64,000 nt of DNA from Vicia villosa (Eukaryota > Streptophyta > Magnoliopsida > Fabales > Fabaceae). Below, one piece after another: positions 31,048 to 41,460 of this stretch. The notes below the pieces were generated by a model. The model made no database searches. It was not told the DNA's origin and worked only from the letters and a program-made list of their open reading frames with translations. Every line of letters starts with the position of its first letter. Positions within the stretch are counted from its first letter, which is position 1. A program made the position numbers and the translations under genes. Where the stretch lies: the NCBI RefSeq assembly GCF_029867415.1, contig NC_081183.1:196323563-196387562 (forward strand), written 5' to 3'.

Positions 31048-31389
31048 ATGGGTGTTTGTGATATTGTGTTGAGTAATCTTACATTAATCTATGTGGCTGT
31101 AACGTTTTGTGTTAAAGGTTATGAGGTTTTAAATGGAGGAAGCTATGGTGGTGTGTTTGTGGTGATTGTTTCAACAACGTTAGTGGCTTTGATTCTGGTT
31201 GCAACCTTAACATGGGATTTGTCTCGTAAGTTTAACAAATGTATGTTTGTTGTCGACCAACAACAACGACAACCTCGTACCTTGTCGTACTGTAAAGGTG
31301 GAATCTGTTGGCATGGAGGGATGGATCGGTCGCCGGCTTCACAGATTCACTTCAAGATTCCTCATCATCTTCCTCATGTCATTTTGTAA
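31048..31389 (+). CDS. Small plant membrane protein, function unknown
   Basis: 113 codons from ATG 31048 (MGVCDIV). The frame stays open upstream to ATG 31042 and ATG 30973, but 30973 lies within about 20 bases of the TATA box and is probably untranscribed. Two hydrophobic segments are visible, at about residues 8-24 (LSNLTLIYVAVTF) and 37-57 (GVFVVIVSTTLVALILVATL). A hydrophilic, Gln/Arg-rich loop and a C-terminal segment YCKGGICWHGGMDRSPASQ follow, then a His/Pro-rich end. From memory, the CWHG...RSPASQ block occurs in a family of short uncharacterised plant transmembrane proteins, so I believe it is a real gene. No function can be given. It is a single exon with 3' UTR signals after 31440 (AATAATAATGAAA). 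Confidence 0.72.
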   Translation: MGVCDIVLSNLTLIYVAVTFCVKGYEVLNGGSYGGVFVVIVSTTLVALILVATLTWDLSRKFNKCMFVVDQQQRQPRTLSYCKGGICWHGGMDRSPASQIHFKIPHHLPHVIL

Positions 31390-32039
31390 TATGATTTATT
31401 TAGTAAAGTTTTTTTAATTAATTTTGTCAAACAACATGTAAGTTGTTGTATATTTGTAACTTTATAATAATAATGAAAAATGTAAAGTTTGGTTTGTGGT
31501 TGATTTTGCTGGAATTTCCAGATTTAATTGTTTTTTAATGCATTGTTGTGAACCTTCTACTACAAGTCTAGATTTTTTATTTTTACTCATAAGCCAATGG
31601 TTTGTTATTTTGGTACATTGATTTATTCACTTTTTTTCTTTTTGTTAATGTTGGGTATCTTTTTGAACAACTTTTTTTGTCGATATTATGAATCAACTTT
31701 GAAAAAGACTAAAGTAATTAGGTACAAATATTTATGTAAGATAAATGATAATGAGCATCGGTTTAGTAGGTGCATAATGTGTAAGTTTGACTAGCTTACT
31801 CTGATGAGACAATTTTTTTTAAAATGCAAAACAATTGCAAAGATAATGTTACGCGAGAGAACAAGAATTGATATTCATCATGAAGATGAAAATGTGAAAG
31901 AAAGCGAGTTATGCAAACTTATTGTTTCACGAGAGAACAATAATTCATATTGATCGTGATGTTGAACTCTTGAAGCGGTGATGATGAACTCCGATACGGT
32001 TGCACGAGGTGAAATTACAAGGTTAACATTTTAACGCCC
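31390..32039. other. 3' flank of the membrane protein gene, no other gene seen
   Basis: AT-rich sequence with the likely 3' UTR to about 31490. A near-duplicate CACGAGAGAACAA/ACGCGAGAGAACAA word occurs at about 31851 and 31929. Nothing else recognisable. Confidence 0.5.
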
Positions 32040-33900
32040 AAGTCGATTACAAAATCTAAGACGAGTGAAGTAAAAAATGGAGATCAGAACAATTGGACTC
32101 CCCCATTGGATCTTTGGTCGGTCAAGAATAACTATTCCCAAGATCGGTCGGGTGTTCGCTAGTCGAAAAATCTTTCAAAGTTGTAGCCGACATTTTGAAA
32201 TCTTTCAAACTAGTGGCTGGCATCTTGTTATCACATTCGACCATAGGGAAAAGCCGGAAGGACATTGAGTAGTTACATAAGTAATAAGGACCAAGCACAT
32301 TAAATGTCTTTCCCATCATTGAAATGTTTTGACGGTTTTTTGGGCGCATGACTTTAGACTTGCAAGTCAGGGCATGACATTTTTCTCTATGAGATTCGAG
32401 TGAACTTGAGTTTACTTGTTTCAAGGCAAAATCTGGCCATGGATTTGCAACTTTTTTGCATTCCTTTAATCTGGCCCTTTTCTCTATATAAAGGTCTCTT
32501 AACTTTTTGGAAGAACTTTTCATCACTTTTAGGAGTCAGTTTTCCTTGTGAGAGCAAGTTCCTTCCTTCTCATGAGAATTTTCTTGAGCCGTCTTATTCA
32601 GAATAGAGCTTTTCCATTTTGCCATTAATTTCTATTTTTCTTCCACCATATTCCACTTTCTCTGGGTACCTTTCTTATTTTTTAGCACTCAATATTTATT
32701 TTGTCATGACTCGTATAAATGATCATCCCATAAGTTTTTCTAATGATTTTTAGAGTATTTATTATTTCCCTTTAGTTAGAGCATAAACATCTTCTAGTTC
32801 ATATTCACATCATCCAGTTAACTATCCTTCAAATTTAATCATTATAATTGTGTCTGGAAATTCTGAGTCAGAAAGGTTTTCTAGTGGTTCTCTTGATTGA
32901 GAAACTTCCTTTGACGAATCTTCTTTCGACACTCTACTTTCTGATGACGATGTTGGAGGTGATCGCACAATCAATTATGTGTCCGCTCTATTTGTAACTA
33001 CATAAGATTTAGCCTTCATGCTTTAATTACGCCGGAGTTAAAAGTTGTTGCTTTGAACAGGGATGAAGTGCTCCAAATTTCATCAAGACTTGCCATATTA
33101 TTTATGGTCGGGATCCAAGTGATATCGAGATTAAAGATCATTTGGAATGTGATACTCAACCTAAGGGTGTTGATTGGCTCAAACCCTTTGATATCTATTG
33201 GACTGATGAGATACCTCTGGAGAAAATATATAGCTAGTGGAACCGGTTGATCCGAGCAAGTATAGTTGGATGGACTATGAAATATTATGAGCTCATTCTA
33301 CTCTAAATAGTATTGTAGTAATGATGATGGCTAATATCGAGGTAGGTAGTCTTTCTGATTGATTGGTTATCCCTGTGGAATCAGGCAAAAGGATACGTAG
33401 CAGCTTTGAGGAGTGCTTTGATCCTTTCTATGATTGCATGTTTTCCTAGATATGTACCCCCTTAAGAAATGCCTTGGTAACAAAGCTTCTTATAAATAAT
33501 GTTAGTTTAAGGACTCTTGAATCATTTTTGCAGATGAAGTAGGTAAAGAAATGAAAGATCAAGATTGTTAACTTGAGTGTTGGCTATAATTTGATTCACT
33601 TCTCATCATATTATCTTATTTTTAAGAGATAGCAACCCATTTTCCTTCAAAATGCTACAATTTCAAGTAAATTTGCAATTTGGTTTAGAATTCAAAATCT
33701 GGATGATGATAACACCGGGTACAAGCAAACTAGAAAAAATGGAAAATACCATACATCCGGATAATCCTCTAAGGAGTCTAGTTTTTCGTCTTCCATCCTT
33801 TAGTCATGGCGGACTTGTTCTCGTGAGATAGGCCCTAGGGGGTAAAAATATTCCACTTGCTATAAACTAATTTTAAAAAATCCTTGTGCAATATAGTAAC
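32040..33900 (+). pseudogene. Decayed retroelement sequence, LTR-like part and broken ORF
   Basis: A TATA box (CTATATAAAGG at about 32484) lies in LTR-like sequence, followed from about 32707 by ATG ACT CGT and a translation broken by many stops. The low-complexity Ser/Asp-rich stretches resemble the start of plant retroelement gag-like proteins. No intact domain is visible. Assignment as a retroelement is inference from context and composition. Confidence 0.4.
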
Positions 33901-33939
33901 TCCTCCAATGACTCCATGTATTCCTCACAGAGGTCGTCT

Positions 33940-34134
33940 TCATCCCTCTCTACCTTTCTGAGACTCCTTCAAAGATGCCTCAAGCTCTTTTACCTTTTTT
34001 CGGGAATAATCCAGCATTCGATTTGATTCAGCGAAAGAGGCTCGTGTCGTAGATAGCAATTCTTGGGCAAAAACCAAGGCTTCATTATTTTTTGTCGCCT
34101 TTTGCATAAGAAACTTCACCTTTTCAAATAGCAT
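33940..34134 (-). pseudogene. Coiled-coil fragment of an old retroelement ORF
   Basis: A short minus-strand frame of 64 codons encodes a heptad-rich, Glu/Lys/Ser-rich segment (KVKELEASLKESQKG). It resembles coiled-coil parts of gag-like proteins of legume retroelements. Weakly coding-like minus-strand sequence also continues on the far side of the copia element (44540-45043), so the copia element probably split this older element. Confidence 0.4.
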
Positions 34135-34661
34135 GTAGGGATACTAAAAAAGCCCCATAAAGACCTATACTCCATAAATCAAGGTAGATGCCCCTTAAAG
34201 CTCTTACAACTATTGGTCTCGCTCAATAGTAAGAGCATTGATACGTTCTTAGAGTACTTCCTTGTGCATGCATATTACTCTTATCCTCGTTTGTCAATAC
34301 CAAAGGCTCACATGACCAATGCCCAATATGTATAATTAACTAAGTCTGATGACTTCTCCTGACAAGCTTCTTCGAATTTGCTAAAGAAATAAAATTAATC
34401 TTTTTCAGTGATAGAAGACTGAAACTAACCATCCACATAATAGGGTGGACCAACAGGGTATGAGGTAACTCGGTTAGAACCGACGCAAAATTCCCTATGG
34501 AACTTGGACTTTTTAAATCTTGTGCTAGAGGTCAGATACGCTTATCGAGTGACCCCTCCGCGTGAATTTATTCGAGATTTGGACCAAGGTTTAGACTCCC
34601 TTCATCATCGAACTGTGACGAGCCCGGAGCATTCTCCATCATAACTTAGTCAGACAAATTT

Positions 34662-34666
34662 CATAC
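34662..34666. repeat. Target-site duplication CATAC, left copy
   Basis: CATAC directly before the LTR; the identical CATAC follows the other LTR at 44530-44534. It marks the insertion site of the copia element. Confidence 0.93.
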
Positions 34667-35926
34667 TGTAAGTATAAGAGTGCGCCTAAGAGGGGGGGGG
34701 GTGAATTAGGTTTTTTAAAAATAATCGGTTTTATGAGAATGTTTTACTAACTTTTTTTTGTTAAGTGTTTGAAGGCTTTTGATGGTTTGTATCTTTATCT
34801 TGGTAATGGTGATGAAAGCGGTAAATGCAAAAAGATAAAGAACACAACGATATATACTGGTTCCCCTCACAAGTCGAGAGTACTCCAGTCCCCTTTCAAA
34901 CACGAAAGAGATTTCACTATAGTTAGAATTATTGTACAAGCTTATGCCTACTATCTAACCTATAGGGTGATCAAAGGTTCTTAACACCTTTAAGATCAAA
35001 ACAACACTAATGTGAATGAAGAACAATCCTCTTCAAACACAACACTTACTTCCAACAATCCTGGATAGTAAGGAAGAAATAATTTTTTGAATGATACAAG
35101 AATTTATGAAGATGAATAATATATCAATCTTGGATTGATCTTCCCTTTCAAGCATATAATTCCTTTTAATGATAAACAAGTGTTCAAAGGATGTATGATA
35201 TGAAACTTTGGTATTTGAGTGAAAGTTGTATGAACAAAGTTTCAAATAAAAATGAAGTATGGACACTTGATGATTTTTGTGAAAGATATGGACACTTGAA
35301 TTTTTTGAATTATTTGAATGAAAGAGGTGAAGAATAAAATATAAAAATCTGAAATATATAGCCTCTAAGACACCTTTACAAATGGTTATTTTGTATGGAA
35401 GGATGCAAGGATAAAAGATGAAGAGGTACCTTTTGAAGAAAGAAAAGAATTCTGAATTTTCAAAAAAATTCACGTGGGAACCGGTTCCCTTAAAACAGAA
35501 CCCGGGTTCCCTATATCCAACGTTATAAAAATTTGAAAAAATGAACTGGGGAACCGGTTCCCAGAATGTGGAACTCGGTTCCTGGACATGGTGATGCGCA
35601 AATATGCTGGGCAGTGGGATCTGGGAACCGGTTCCTCCAATATGGAACTCGGTTCCCACATGTAAAAAATGCCAAAAACTTATTTTTAATGATTTGAATG
35701 CTTTTCTAATGACTTGCAAATATTATGGAACATGTATGAATGTTTGAGAACACTTGTTTATGCATTAAGAGAGTTGTATATTATATACCTTAATATCTTT
35801 GATCAATGAAGTTTAAACTCTTTTGAAATACTTGAATCTTTATGCTTTCATATGAATTGATCCATTCCTTTTGCAATTGAAATCTTGTCTTCATCAAAAC
35901 CAAATTGTAGAAAGATTGTCTTCACA
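34667..35926 (-). repeat. 3' LTR of the copia element (1260 bp)
   Basis: The minus-strand TATA-like TATATATT is at 35353-35360. Upstream of it (35477-35656) lie three palindrome pairs, the first abutting a CACGTG at 35471-35476. The chance reading frame at 35033-35719 runs through these palindromes and is not considered a gene. Confidence 0.95.
35477..35656. promoter_or_regulatory. Three phased palindrome pairs in the 3' LTR
   Basis: GGAACCGGTTCC at 35477-35488, 35550-35561 and 35624-35635. Each is followed by a partner: GAACCCGGGTTC at 35498-35509, then GGAACTCGGTTCC at 35570-35582 and 35644-35656. Centre-to-centre distances are 21, 20.5 and 20.5 bp. They lie about 120-300 bp upstream of the LTR TATA box in element orientation. 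Identical copies are at 44080-44259. Confidence 0.85.
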
Positions 35927-35940
35927 TTCTCCCCCTTTTT
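35927..35940 (-). promoter_or_regulatory. Polypurine tract of the copia element
   Basis: On the minus strand AAAAAGGGGGAGAA directly precedes the 3' LTR start TGTGAAG. Two further minus-strand GGGGGAG blocks at about 36004 and 36196 are similar and may be secondary tracts. Confidence 0.85.
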
Positions 35941-36457
35941 GATGATGACAAAATACTTGAAATTGGTAGAATGGTGATGTTTCTTTAACATTTGGATCTT
36001 CTCCCCCTAAAACAAAGCTCCCCCTTAATATGATAATTGATGCTTTGCTTGAGTCCATTCTTTTATTGAAGATTTGCATATGATAATTGATGCTTTGTTT
36101 GAGTCCATTGTTTATTGAAGATTTGCTTGCTACAAATTGTTAGAGAAACATACAAACATACATGTATACATATATAGTATATATATAATTCTTCTCCCCC
36201 TTTGTCATTAGCAAAAAGGAATGGGAAAGAAGATGAAAGATAGAAAAAATATCATGTATGAGAATAGAAATAAAAGTTAACACATAGAAATAATGATTAA
36301 AAGAACACACCATAAGTCTTACAATATAGAAATTTAAACTTAATAAAACATAACATCGAAATTAAACCATAGTACAAACTAGAAATGCATAAACGAAATA
36401 CGACATTAAACGGAAAATACATATAAATTGAAAGGAAACAAATTAGACACACAATGC

Positions 36458-37570
36458 TCATTCATCATCCATTCCATCAACTCCTTCATCATCTTGACCT
36501 TGGCCACCATTATCCTCTTGATTGGGTTGGTTATGGTATTGGAGGATTTGAGCAAATTGTTGGCGAAAAAAGGCATTCTCCGCTTGTTGTTCTTGATAGT
36601 GATTTGCAATGGTAGTTTCAATAGAACACAATTTGTTGAAGACTATATCCAAAGTAGCTCCTCCTTCCGGAATGGGTGGTGGAACATCATCATCCTTGTA
36701 AACAAAAGTTCCGTCCAAGGCTAAGACAATACCGGTATTCTTGAGAGCGGTTTTGTCATTAATCTCACATTCCCTTGGAGACATAGGTAAAGAAGGTTGA
36801 TTTTTAAGGTTCACACCGGCAGCTTTCATGATATGTGTAATGGGTCTACTATAAGGTAAACCACCACTCAAATGTTGAAGCCTATGCATGTGGAGCAACA
36901 TTGTGACAGCCCAATTGATTTGAATGTTATTCTTGACACCATAAAGCACTTGAACTTCTACCTCATTAACACGGGAGTGATTAGAATGTTTTGGGAGCAA
37001 AACATAGGCAATAATGAAGTGAAGCATTCTCTCATTTACCGGAAAATTTGATCCAAACATATTAAACTTTGAGGATAGAGGGTTTTGTTGTGTTATGGAA
37101 GCGGTTTGGGATGGTCGGATCATATCTAAAAAGCTTTGAGTTTTGCTAAAGCCTTCCCATTCGGGTGTATAACCGGCAACCAAAACTTGGCCGGTAGTAG
37201 GGAGACCTAAGCAATTACCAAAAGAAGCAACATCCATCCTAATAGTTTTGTTACGAACCGAAGAAGTGAGCATAATTTCTTCTAGGTTAGATAGATCATT
37301 ACCAAACACAATAGTCAAATTATCATAGAACTCCTTAACCAAATCCGGATATATTTTGCCATAATCACTCACAAAATCATAAACCCCTTGATATCTTAGT
37401 TTTTCCGGAAATATAAAACTATGAGAAGGAAAGGTTTCAAGGTTACCATATTTTGAAATCAAGAGAGGCCTATTCCGAATGTTGAGCTTTGGATTCTTTG
37501 GAAGAGGTTGTTCATCGAAATCATTCCTTGCCTTTTTCTTTCCCTTGGATGCTCTTGATGAAGAAGCCAT
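36458..37570 (-). CDS. Extra 3' ORF of the copia element (plant-transposon-domain-like protein)
   Basis: 370 codons from ATG 37570 (MASSSRASKGKKK), intact. The N-terminus is basic and nuclear-localisation-like (KGKKKAR). Residues of about 55-260 contain YPDLVKEFYDNL and a later CLGLPTTGQ segment. From memory this resembles the domain labelled 'putative plant transposon protein' in legume and other plant retroelements; I cannot run the search. The C-terminal 80 residues are Gln/Asp/Gly-rich and acidic. No signal peptide or transmembrane segment is visible, so despite occupying the place of the envelope-like ORF of SIRE elements it does not look like an envelope protein. A TATATATA at 37666-37673, 96 bases upstream, could give it its own promoter. 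Confidence 0.75.
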   Translation of the reverse strand: MASSSRASKGKKKARNDFDEQPLPKNPKLNIRNRPLLISKYGNLETFPSHSFIFPEKLRYQGVYDFVSDYGKIYPDLVKEFYDNLTIVFGNDLSNLEEIMLTSSVRNKTIRMDVASFGNCLGLPTTGQVLVAGYTPEWEGFSKTQSFLDMIRPSQTASITQQNPLSSKFNMFGSNFPVNERMLHFIIAYVLLPKHSNHSRVNEVEVQVLYGVKNNIQINWAVTMLLHMHRLQHLSGGLPYSRPITHIMKAAGVNLKNQPSLPMSPRECEINDKTALKNTGIVLALDGTFVYKDDDVPPPIPEGGATLDIVFNKLCSIETTIANHYQEQQAENAFFRQQFAQILQYHNQPNQEDNGGQGQDDEGVDGMDDE

Positions 37571-37665
37571 GGATGAAGCTTTTTGAGAGTTTAGGGTTTG
37601 AGAAGGGGATTTTCGGATTTGATTGTATGGAGAGTTTTGTGATATGAGTTTTGGATATGTGAGAG

Positions 37666-37673
37666 TATATATA
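37666..37673 (-). promoter_or_regulatory. Possible internal TATA box for the extra copia ORF
   Basis: TATATATA, 96 bases upstream of the ORF start, would place a start site near 37640 and a 5' UTR of about 70 bases. Two palindrome pairs like those of the LTR lie about 400-500 bp further upstream (38066-38172). Confidence 0.45.
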
Positions 37674-38065
37674 GGAGATTGGATGAGTGGGTTTTAATTT
37701 TGGTGGAGTGAAAGGCTTGATTTAGTGGAGTTTTAATGGTAGTGGAGGAAGATTGAAGAAGATGAGTGGTGTAGTCAAGAGTGAGATGAATGAGTTTGAA
37801 TGAGTTTGAATGTGAAATAATAGTAGGTTAAAGTTAGGTTGAATGGAGTGAATGAGAATGAGTTATGAGATATAATGACATAAATTCAAAATGGGACAAG
37901 TTATGACACATAGAGAAAAGAGAAGGGAACATAAAAGTAGAGTTATGACATATAGAAAGGAGAGAAAGAATCACATGTTTGAATAATATATCATATAAGA
38001 AGAAACAAAAAATAATCACATGTTTGAATAAAACAAAATTGAAATAAAAAAGATGTTGCTGCGCA

Positions 38066-38172
38066 GGAACCGGTTCCCCCTTTTGGGAACCCGGGTTCCA
38101 GACCCTAAAAAGGACTAAAAAATTGGCAGACGAACCTAGGAACCGGTTCCCACTTTTGGGAACCCGGGTTCC
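38066..38172. promoter_or_regulatory. Two phased palindrome pairs between pol and the extra ORF
   Basis: GGAACCGGTTCC at 38066-38077 and 38139-38150, each followed by GGAACCCGGGTTCC at 38086-38099 and 38159-38172. Both centre-to-centre distances are 21 bp. The surrounding sequence differs from the LTR copies, while motif and spacing are kept. Confidence 0.85.
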
Positions 38173-38313
38173 TTAACCAAAAAAGGCTAAAAATGCATAG
38201 AAAGAAGCATTTAACACATAGAAAACCATAGACATTATTGCTAGTATATATATATATATATATAAATAAAAGTATTAATCATATGTGTACCTTTATTTTT
38301 ACCAAATGAAGAA

Positions 38314-41300
38314 TCATATATCTTTTTCATCTAAAATTCCAAGTTCTCGCCGAATTTTGTAAAAAGGTTCTTTTGCGAGTGGTTTGGTGAAGATATCCGC
38401 AAGTTGGTTATGAGTATCCACAAATGTTACTTCGACATCTCCTTGAAGGACATGGTCTCGGAGAAAATGATGTCGAATGTCTATGTGTTTGGTTCTAGAA
38501 TGCATGACCGGATTTTTTGTAATATTAATTGCACTTGTGTTGTCGCATCGAAGAGGAATGCATCCGAGATCAAGTCCGTAGTCACGAAGTTGTTGCTTAA
38601 GCCAAAGAATTTGTGCACAACAACTACCCGCTGCTATGTATTCTGCTTCGGCTGTGCTAAGAGCAACACATGCTTGCTTTTTACAAGCCCATGATACTAA
38701 TGCATTTCCAAGAATGTGACAGGTACCACTTGTGCTTTTACGATCAGTTTTACAGCCTGCATAATCCGCGTCAGAATAACCAATTAAATTGCAAATACTA
38801 CCTTTAGGATACCATAGGCCAACGTTGGTCGTTCCTTTGAGATACTTCATGATCCTTTTAACCGCCATAAGATGTGATTCCTTTGGATTTGCTTGAAAGC
38901 GAGCACAAAGGCAAACACTAAACATTATGTCAGGACGGCTTGCCGTCAAATATAATAAAGAACCAATCATACCTCGATATTTGGTAATATCAATTGGAGT
39001 ACCGGATTCATCTTGATCAACATATGTACCGGAGCCCATTGGAGTATTCATTGCTTTGCAATTATCCATATCAAACTTCTTCAATAGTTCTTTACAATAT
39101 TTGGATTGATTGATAAAGATTCCATCTTTGAGTTGCTTAATTTGTAGTCCAAGAAAGTAATTCATCTTTCCCATCATAGACATCTCGAATTCTCCTTGCA
39201 TCATCAATGAGAATTCCTCACACATTTCTTTGTTAGTCGATCCAAAAATGATATCATCAACATAGACTTGAACCAATAAAGTGTTACTCTTGATTTTCTT
39301 AATGAACAAAGTTTTATCAACCTTACCCTTTTCGAAACCCTTTTCACACAAAAAATTGCTAAGTCTATCATACCATGCTCTAGGTGCTTGCTTTAATCCA
39401 TAAAGAGCCTTTCTCAACTTAAAGACATGTGAAGGATTCTTGAAGTCTTCAAATCCCGGGGGTTGTTTGACATAGACTTCTTCATTGATGTAGCCATTCA
39501 AGAATGCGCTCTTGACGTCCATTTGATAAAGCTGAAAATTTAATGAACATGCATAAGCAAGTAAAAGACGAATAGCTTCTAACCTTGCAACCGGAGCAAA
39601 TGTTTCTTCAAAGTCGATTCCTTCTTCTTGATTGTAACCTTGGGCCACCAATCTTGCTTTGTTTCGAACAATTATACCATTCTCATCAAGTTTGTTCTTA
39701 AACACCCATCGAGTACCTATGATGTGTTTGTTACTTGGTCTAGGAACAAGTTCCCAAACTTGATTTCTCTCGAATTGATTTAATTCTTCTTGCATTGCAT
39801 TTATCCATTGATCATCTCCTAAGGCTTCATCAACTTTGGAAGGTTCAATTTGAGAAACAAAAGCCATGTGTAAGCAAGCATCTTTGAGATTTAATCTTGT
39901 TGCAACTCCTTGACTAATATCACCAATAACTTTATCAATAGGATGATCTCTATGAGTTCTCCATTCTTTTGGTAGATCATTGGTGTTTGATTCTTGTTGT
40001 ACACTTTCTTGTTGAACACTTTCTTGTTGTACTTCCGGTGCCTTCTCAATTATATCATTTGAAAGTTCTTCCGGTGCCTTCACAATTGTATCATTTGACG
40101 GTTCTTCCGGGGGTAAATCTAAAGGATCATCATCATCACAAACAACTTCTTCCTCTTTGGAAGTGTTAGTCTCATCAAAAGATACATGCATGGATTCTTC
40201 AATAGTTAAGGTTCTTTTATTATAAATTCTATATGCTTTACTAGAAAGAGAATAACCAAGAAATATACCTTCGTCGGATTTCTCATCAAACTTACCAAGA
40301 TTGTCTTTGTCATTGTTTAGAACAAAGCACTTGCATCCAAAAATGTGAAAATGAGCAATGTTTGGCTTTCTTCCTTTGAAGAGTTCATATGGAGTCTTCT
40401 TTAAGATAGGTCTAATGATTATTCGATTTCCAACATAACATGCCGTACTAACCGCATCCGCCCAAAAATATTTAGGAAGATTTGCATCACTAAGCATTGT
40501 TCTTGCAAGTTCCACTAGAAACCTATTTTTCCTTTCAACTACTCCATTTTGTTGTGGAGTTCTTGGTGCTGAAAAATTATGAGAGATACCATGTTCTTCA
40601 CAAAATTCTTCAAACGATGCATTTTGAAACTCTCCACCATGATCACTTCTTATGGATACAATCTTTAATGTTTTTTCATTTTGGATTTGTTTTGCATACT
40701 TCTTAAAGGCTCTAAAAGCATCACTTTTCTGTACAAGAAACAAAGTCCAAGAATATCTAGAATAATCATCAACAATAACTAAAGCGTATACATTACCTCC
40801 GAAGCTTCTTGTCCTTGATGGACCAAATAGATCCATATGCAACAATTGAAGTGGTCTTGTTGTAGTTACCACATTCTTTGGTTTGAAAGATGATTTGGTT
40901 TGCTTTCCCTTTTGACATGCATCACATAGTTTATCTTTGACAAACTTTATCTTAGGTAAGCCAATAACAAGATCATGTTTGGTTAACTTATTTAAATGAT
41001 CCATATGAATATGGGCTGCTCTTTTATGCCATAACCATGATTCATTATTGTTTACCAAAAGACATTTTACTTTCAAAGATAAATCATTTAAAGAAATCAT
41101 AAAAATGTTATTAATTCTTGTACCTTTGAGTTTTACCTCATTGGTGACTTCATCGATGATCAAGCATTCTTTCTTAGTGAATTTGATCTTGAAGCCTTTG
41201 TCACAAAGTTGGCTAATGCTTAGAAGATTATGCTTTAGTCCTTCAACATAAAGAACATCTTCAATTGATGTGAAAGGTGGTGCACCAACTTTGCCTTTGC

Positions 41301-41442
41301 CAAGAATTCTTCCCTTATTGTTGTCTCCATAAGTGACAAAACCCTTGGCCTTTAACTTTAGATCTGAAAATTGGTTTAGGTCACCCGTCATATGCTTTGA
41401 ACAACCACTATCTAGATACCATAGGTTTGAAGTGGTTTTCAA
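38314..41442 (-). CDS. Copia pol polyprotein: protease, integrase, RT, RNase H
   Basis: Open frame of about 1042 codons; 41442 is only the first usable codon (TTG) after an in-frame stop, so no true start is implied. Protease: LWYLDSGCS with catalytic DSG at about residue 11. The GAG-pre-integrase region has a HxxxH...CxxC pattern near 140-175. Integrase core: HMDLFGP, DHGGEF and NGVVERKN carry the D,D,E triad at about 200-315. [23 protein letters not shown] and YVDD at about 726-729. RNase H: SDADYAG near 890, STAEAEY and CDNTSAI, with [15 protein letters not shown] residues near the end. No internal stop. It should be translated as a gag-pol fusion, but two stops intervene (41461-41463 and 41449-41451). 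Confidence 0.92.
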   Translation of the reverse strand: MKTTSNLWYLDSGCSKHMTGDLNQFSDLKLKAKGFVTYGDNNKGRILGKGKVGAPPFTSIEDVLYVEGLKHNLLSISQLCDKGFKIKFTKKECLIIDEVTNEVKLKGTRINNIFMISLNDLSLKVKCLLVNNNESWLWHKRAAHIHMDHLNKLTKHDLVIGLPKIKFVKDKLCDACQKGKQTKSSFKPKNVVTTTRPLQLLHMDLFGPSRTRSFGGNVYALVIVDDYSRYSWTLFLVQKSDAFRAFKKYAKQIQNEKTLKIVSIRSDHGGEFQNASFEEFCEEHGISHNFSAPRTPQQNGVVERKNRFLVELARTMLSDANLPKYFWADAVSTACYVGNRIIIRPILKKTPYELFKGRKPNIAHFHIFGCKCFVLNNDKDNLGKFDEKSDEGIFLGYSLSSKAYRIYNKRTLTIEESMHVSFDETNTSKEEEVVCDDDDPLDLPPEEPSNDTIVKAPEELSNDIIEKAPEVQQESVQQESVQQESNTNDLPKEWRTHRDHPIDKVIGDISQGVATRLNLKDACLHMAFVSQIEPSKVDEALGDDQWINAMQEELNQFERNQVWELVPRPSNKHIIGTRWVFKNKLDENGIIVRNKARLVAQGYNQEEGIDFEETFAPVARLEAIRLLLAYACSLNFQLYQMDVKSAFLNGYINEEVYVKQPPGFEDFKNPSHVFKLRKALYGLKQAPRAWYDRLSNFLCEKGFEKGKVDKTLFIKKIKSNTLLVQVYVDDIIFGSTNKEMCEEFSLMMQGEFEMSMMGKMNYFLGLQIKQLKDGIFINQSKYCKELLKKFDMDNCKAMNTPMGSGTYVDQDESGTPIDITKYRGMIGSLLYLTASRPDIMFSVCLCARFQANPKESHLMAVKRIMKYLKGTTNVGLWYPKGSICNLIGYSDADYAGCKTDRKSTSGTCHILGNALVSWACKKQACVALSTAEAEYIAAGSCCAQILWLKQQLRDYGLDLGCIPLRCDNTSAINITKNPVMHSRTKHIDIRHHFLRDHVLQGDVEVTFVDTHNQLADIFTKPLAKEPFYKIRRELGILDEKDI

Positions 41443-41460
41443 GCAAACCTACAAAACAAA

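Noticed and set aside
34691..34702. Long G run as a G-quadruplex signal
   Set aside because: A single homopolymer run whose length differs between LTRs (10 versus 8); more likely slippage or sequencing variation than a quadruplex, which needs several runs.
35033..35719. 228-codon minus-strand frame, duplicated at 43636-44322
   Set aside because: It lies wholly within the copia LTRs and runs through the palindromes; its identity in both places follows from LTR identity. No domain.
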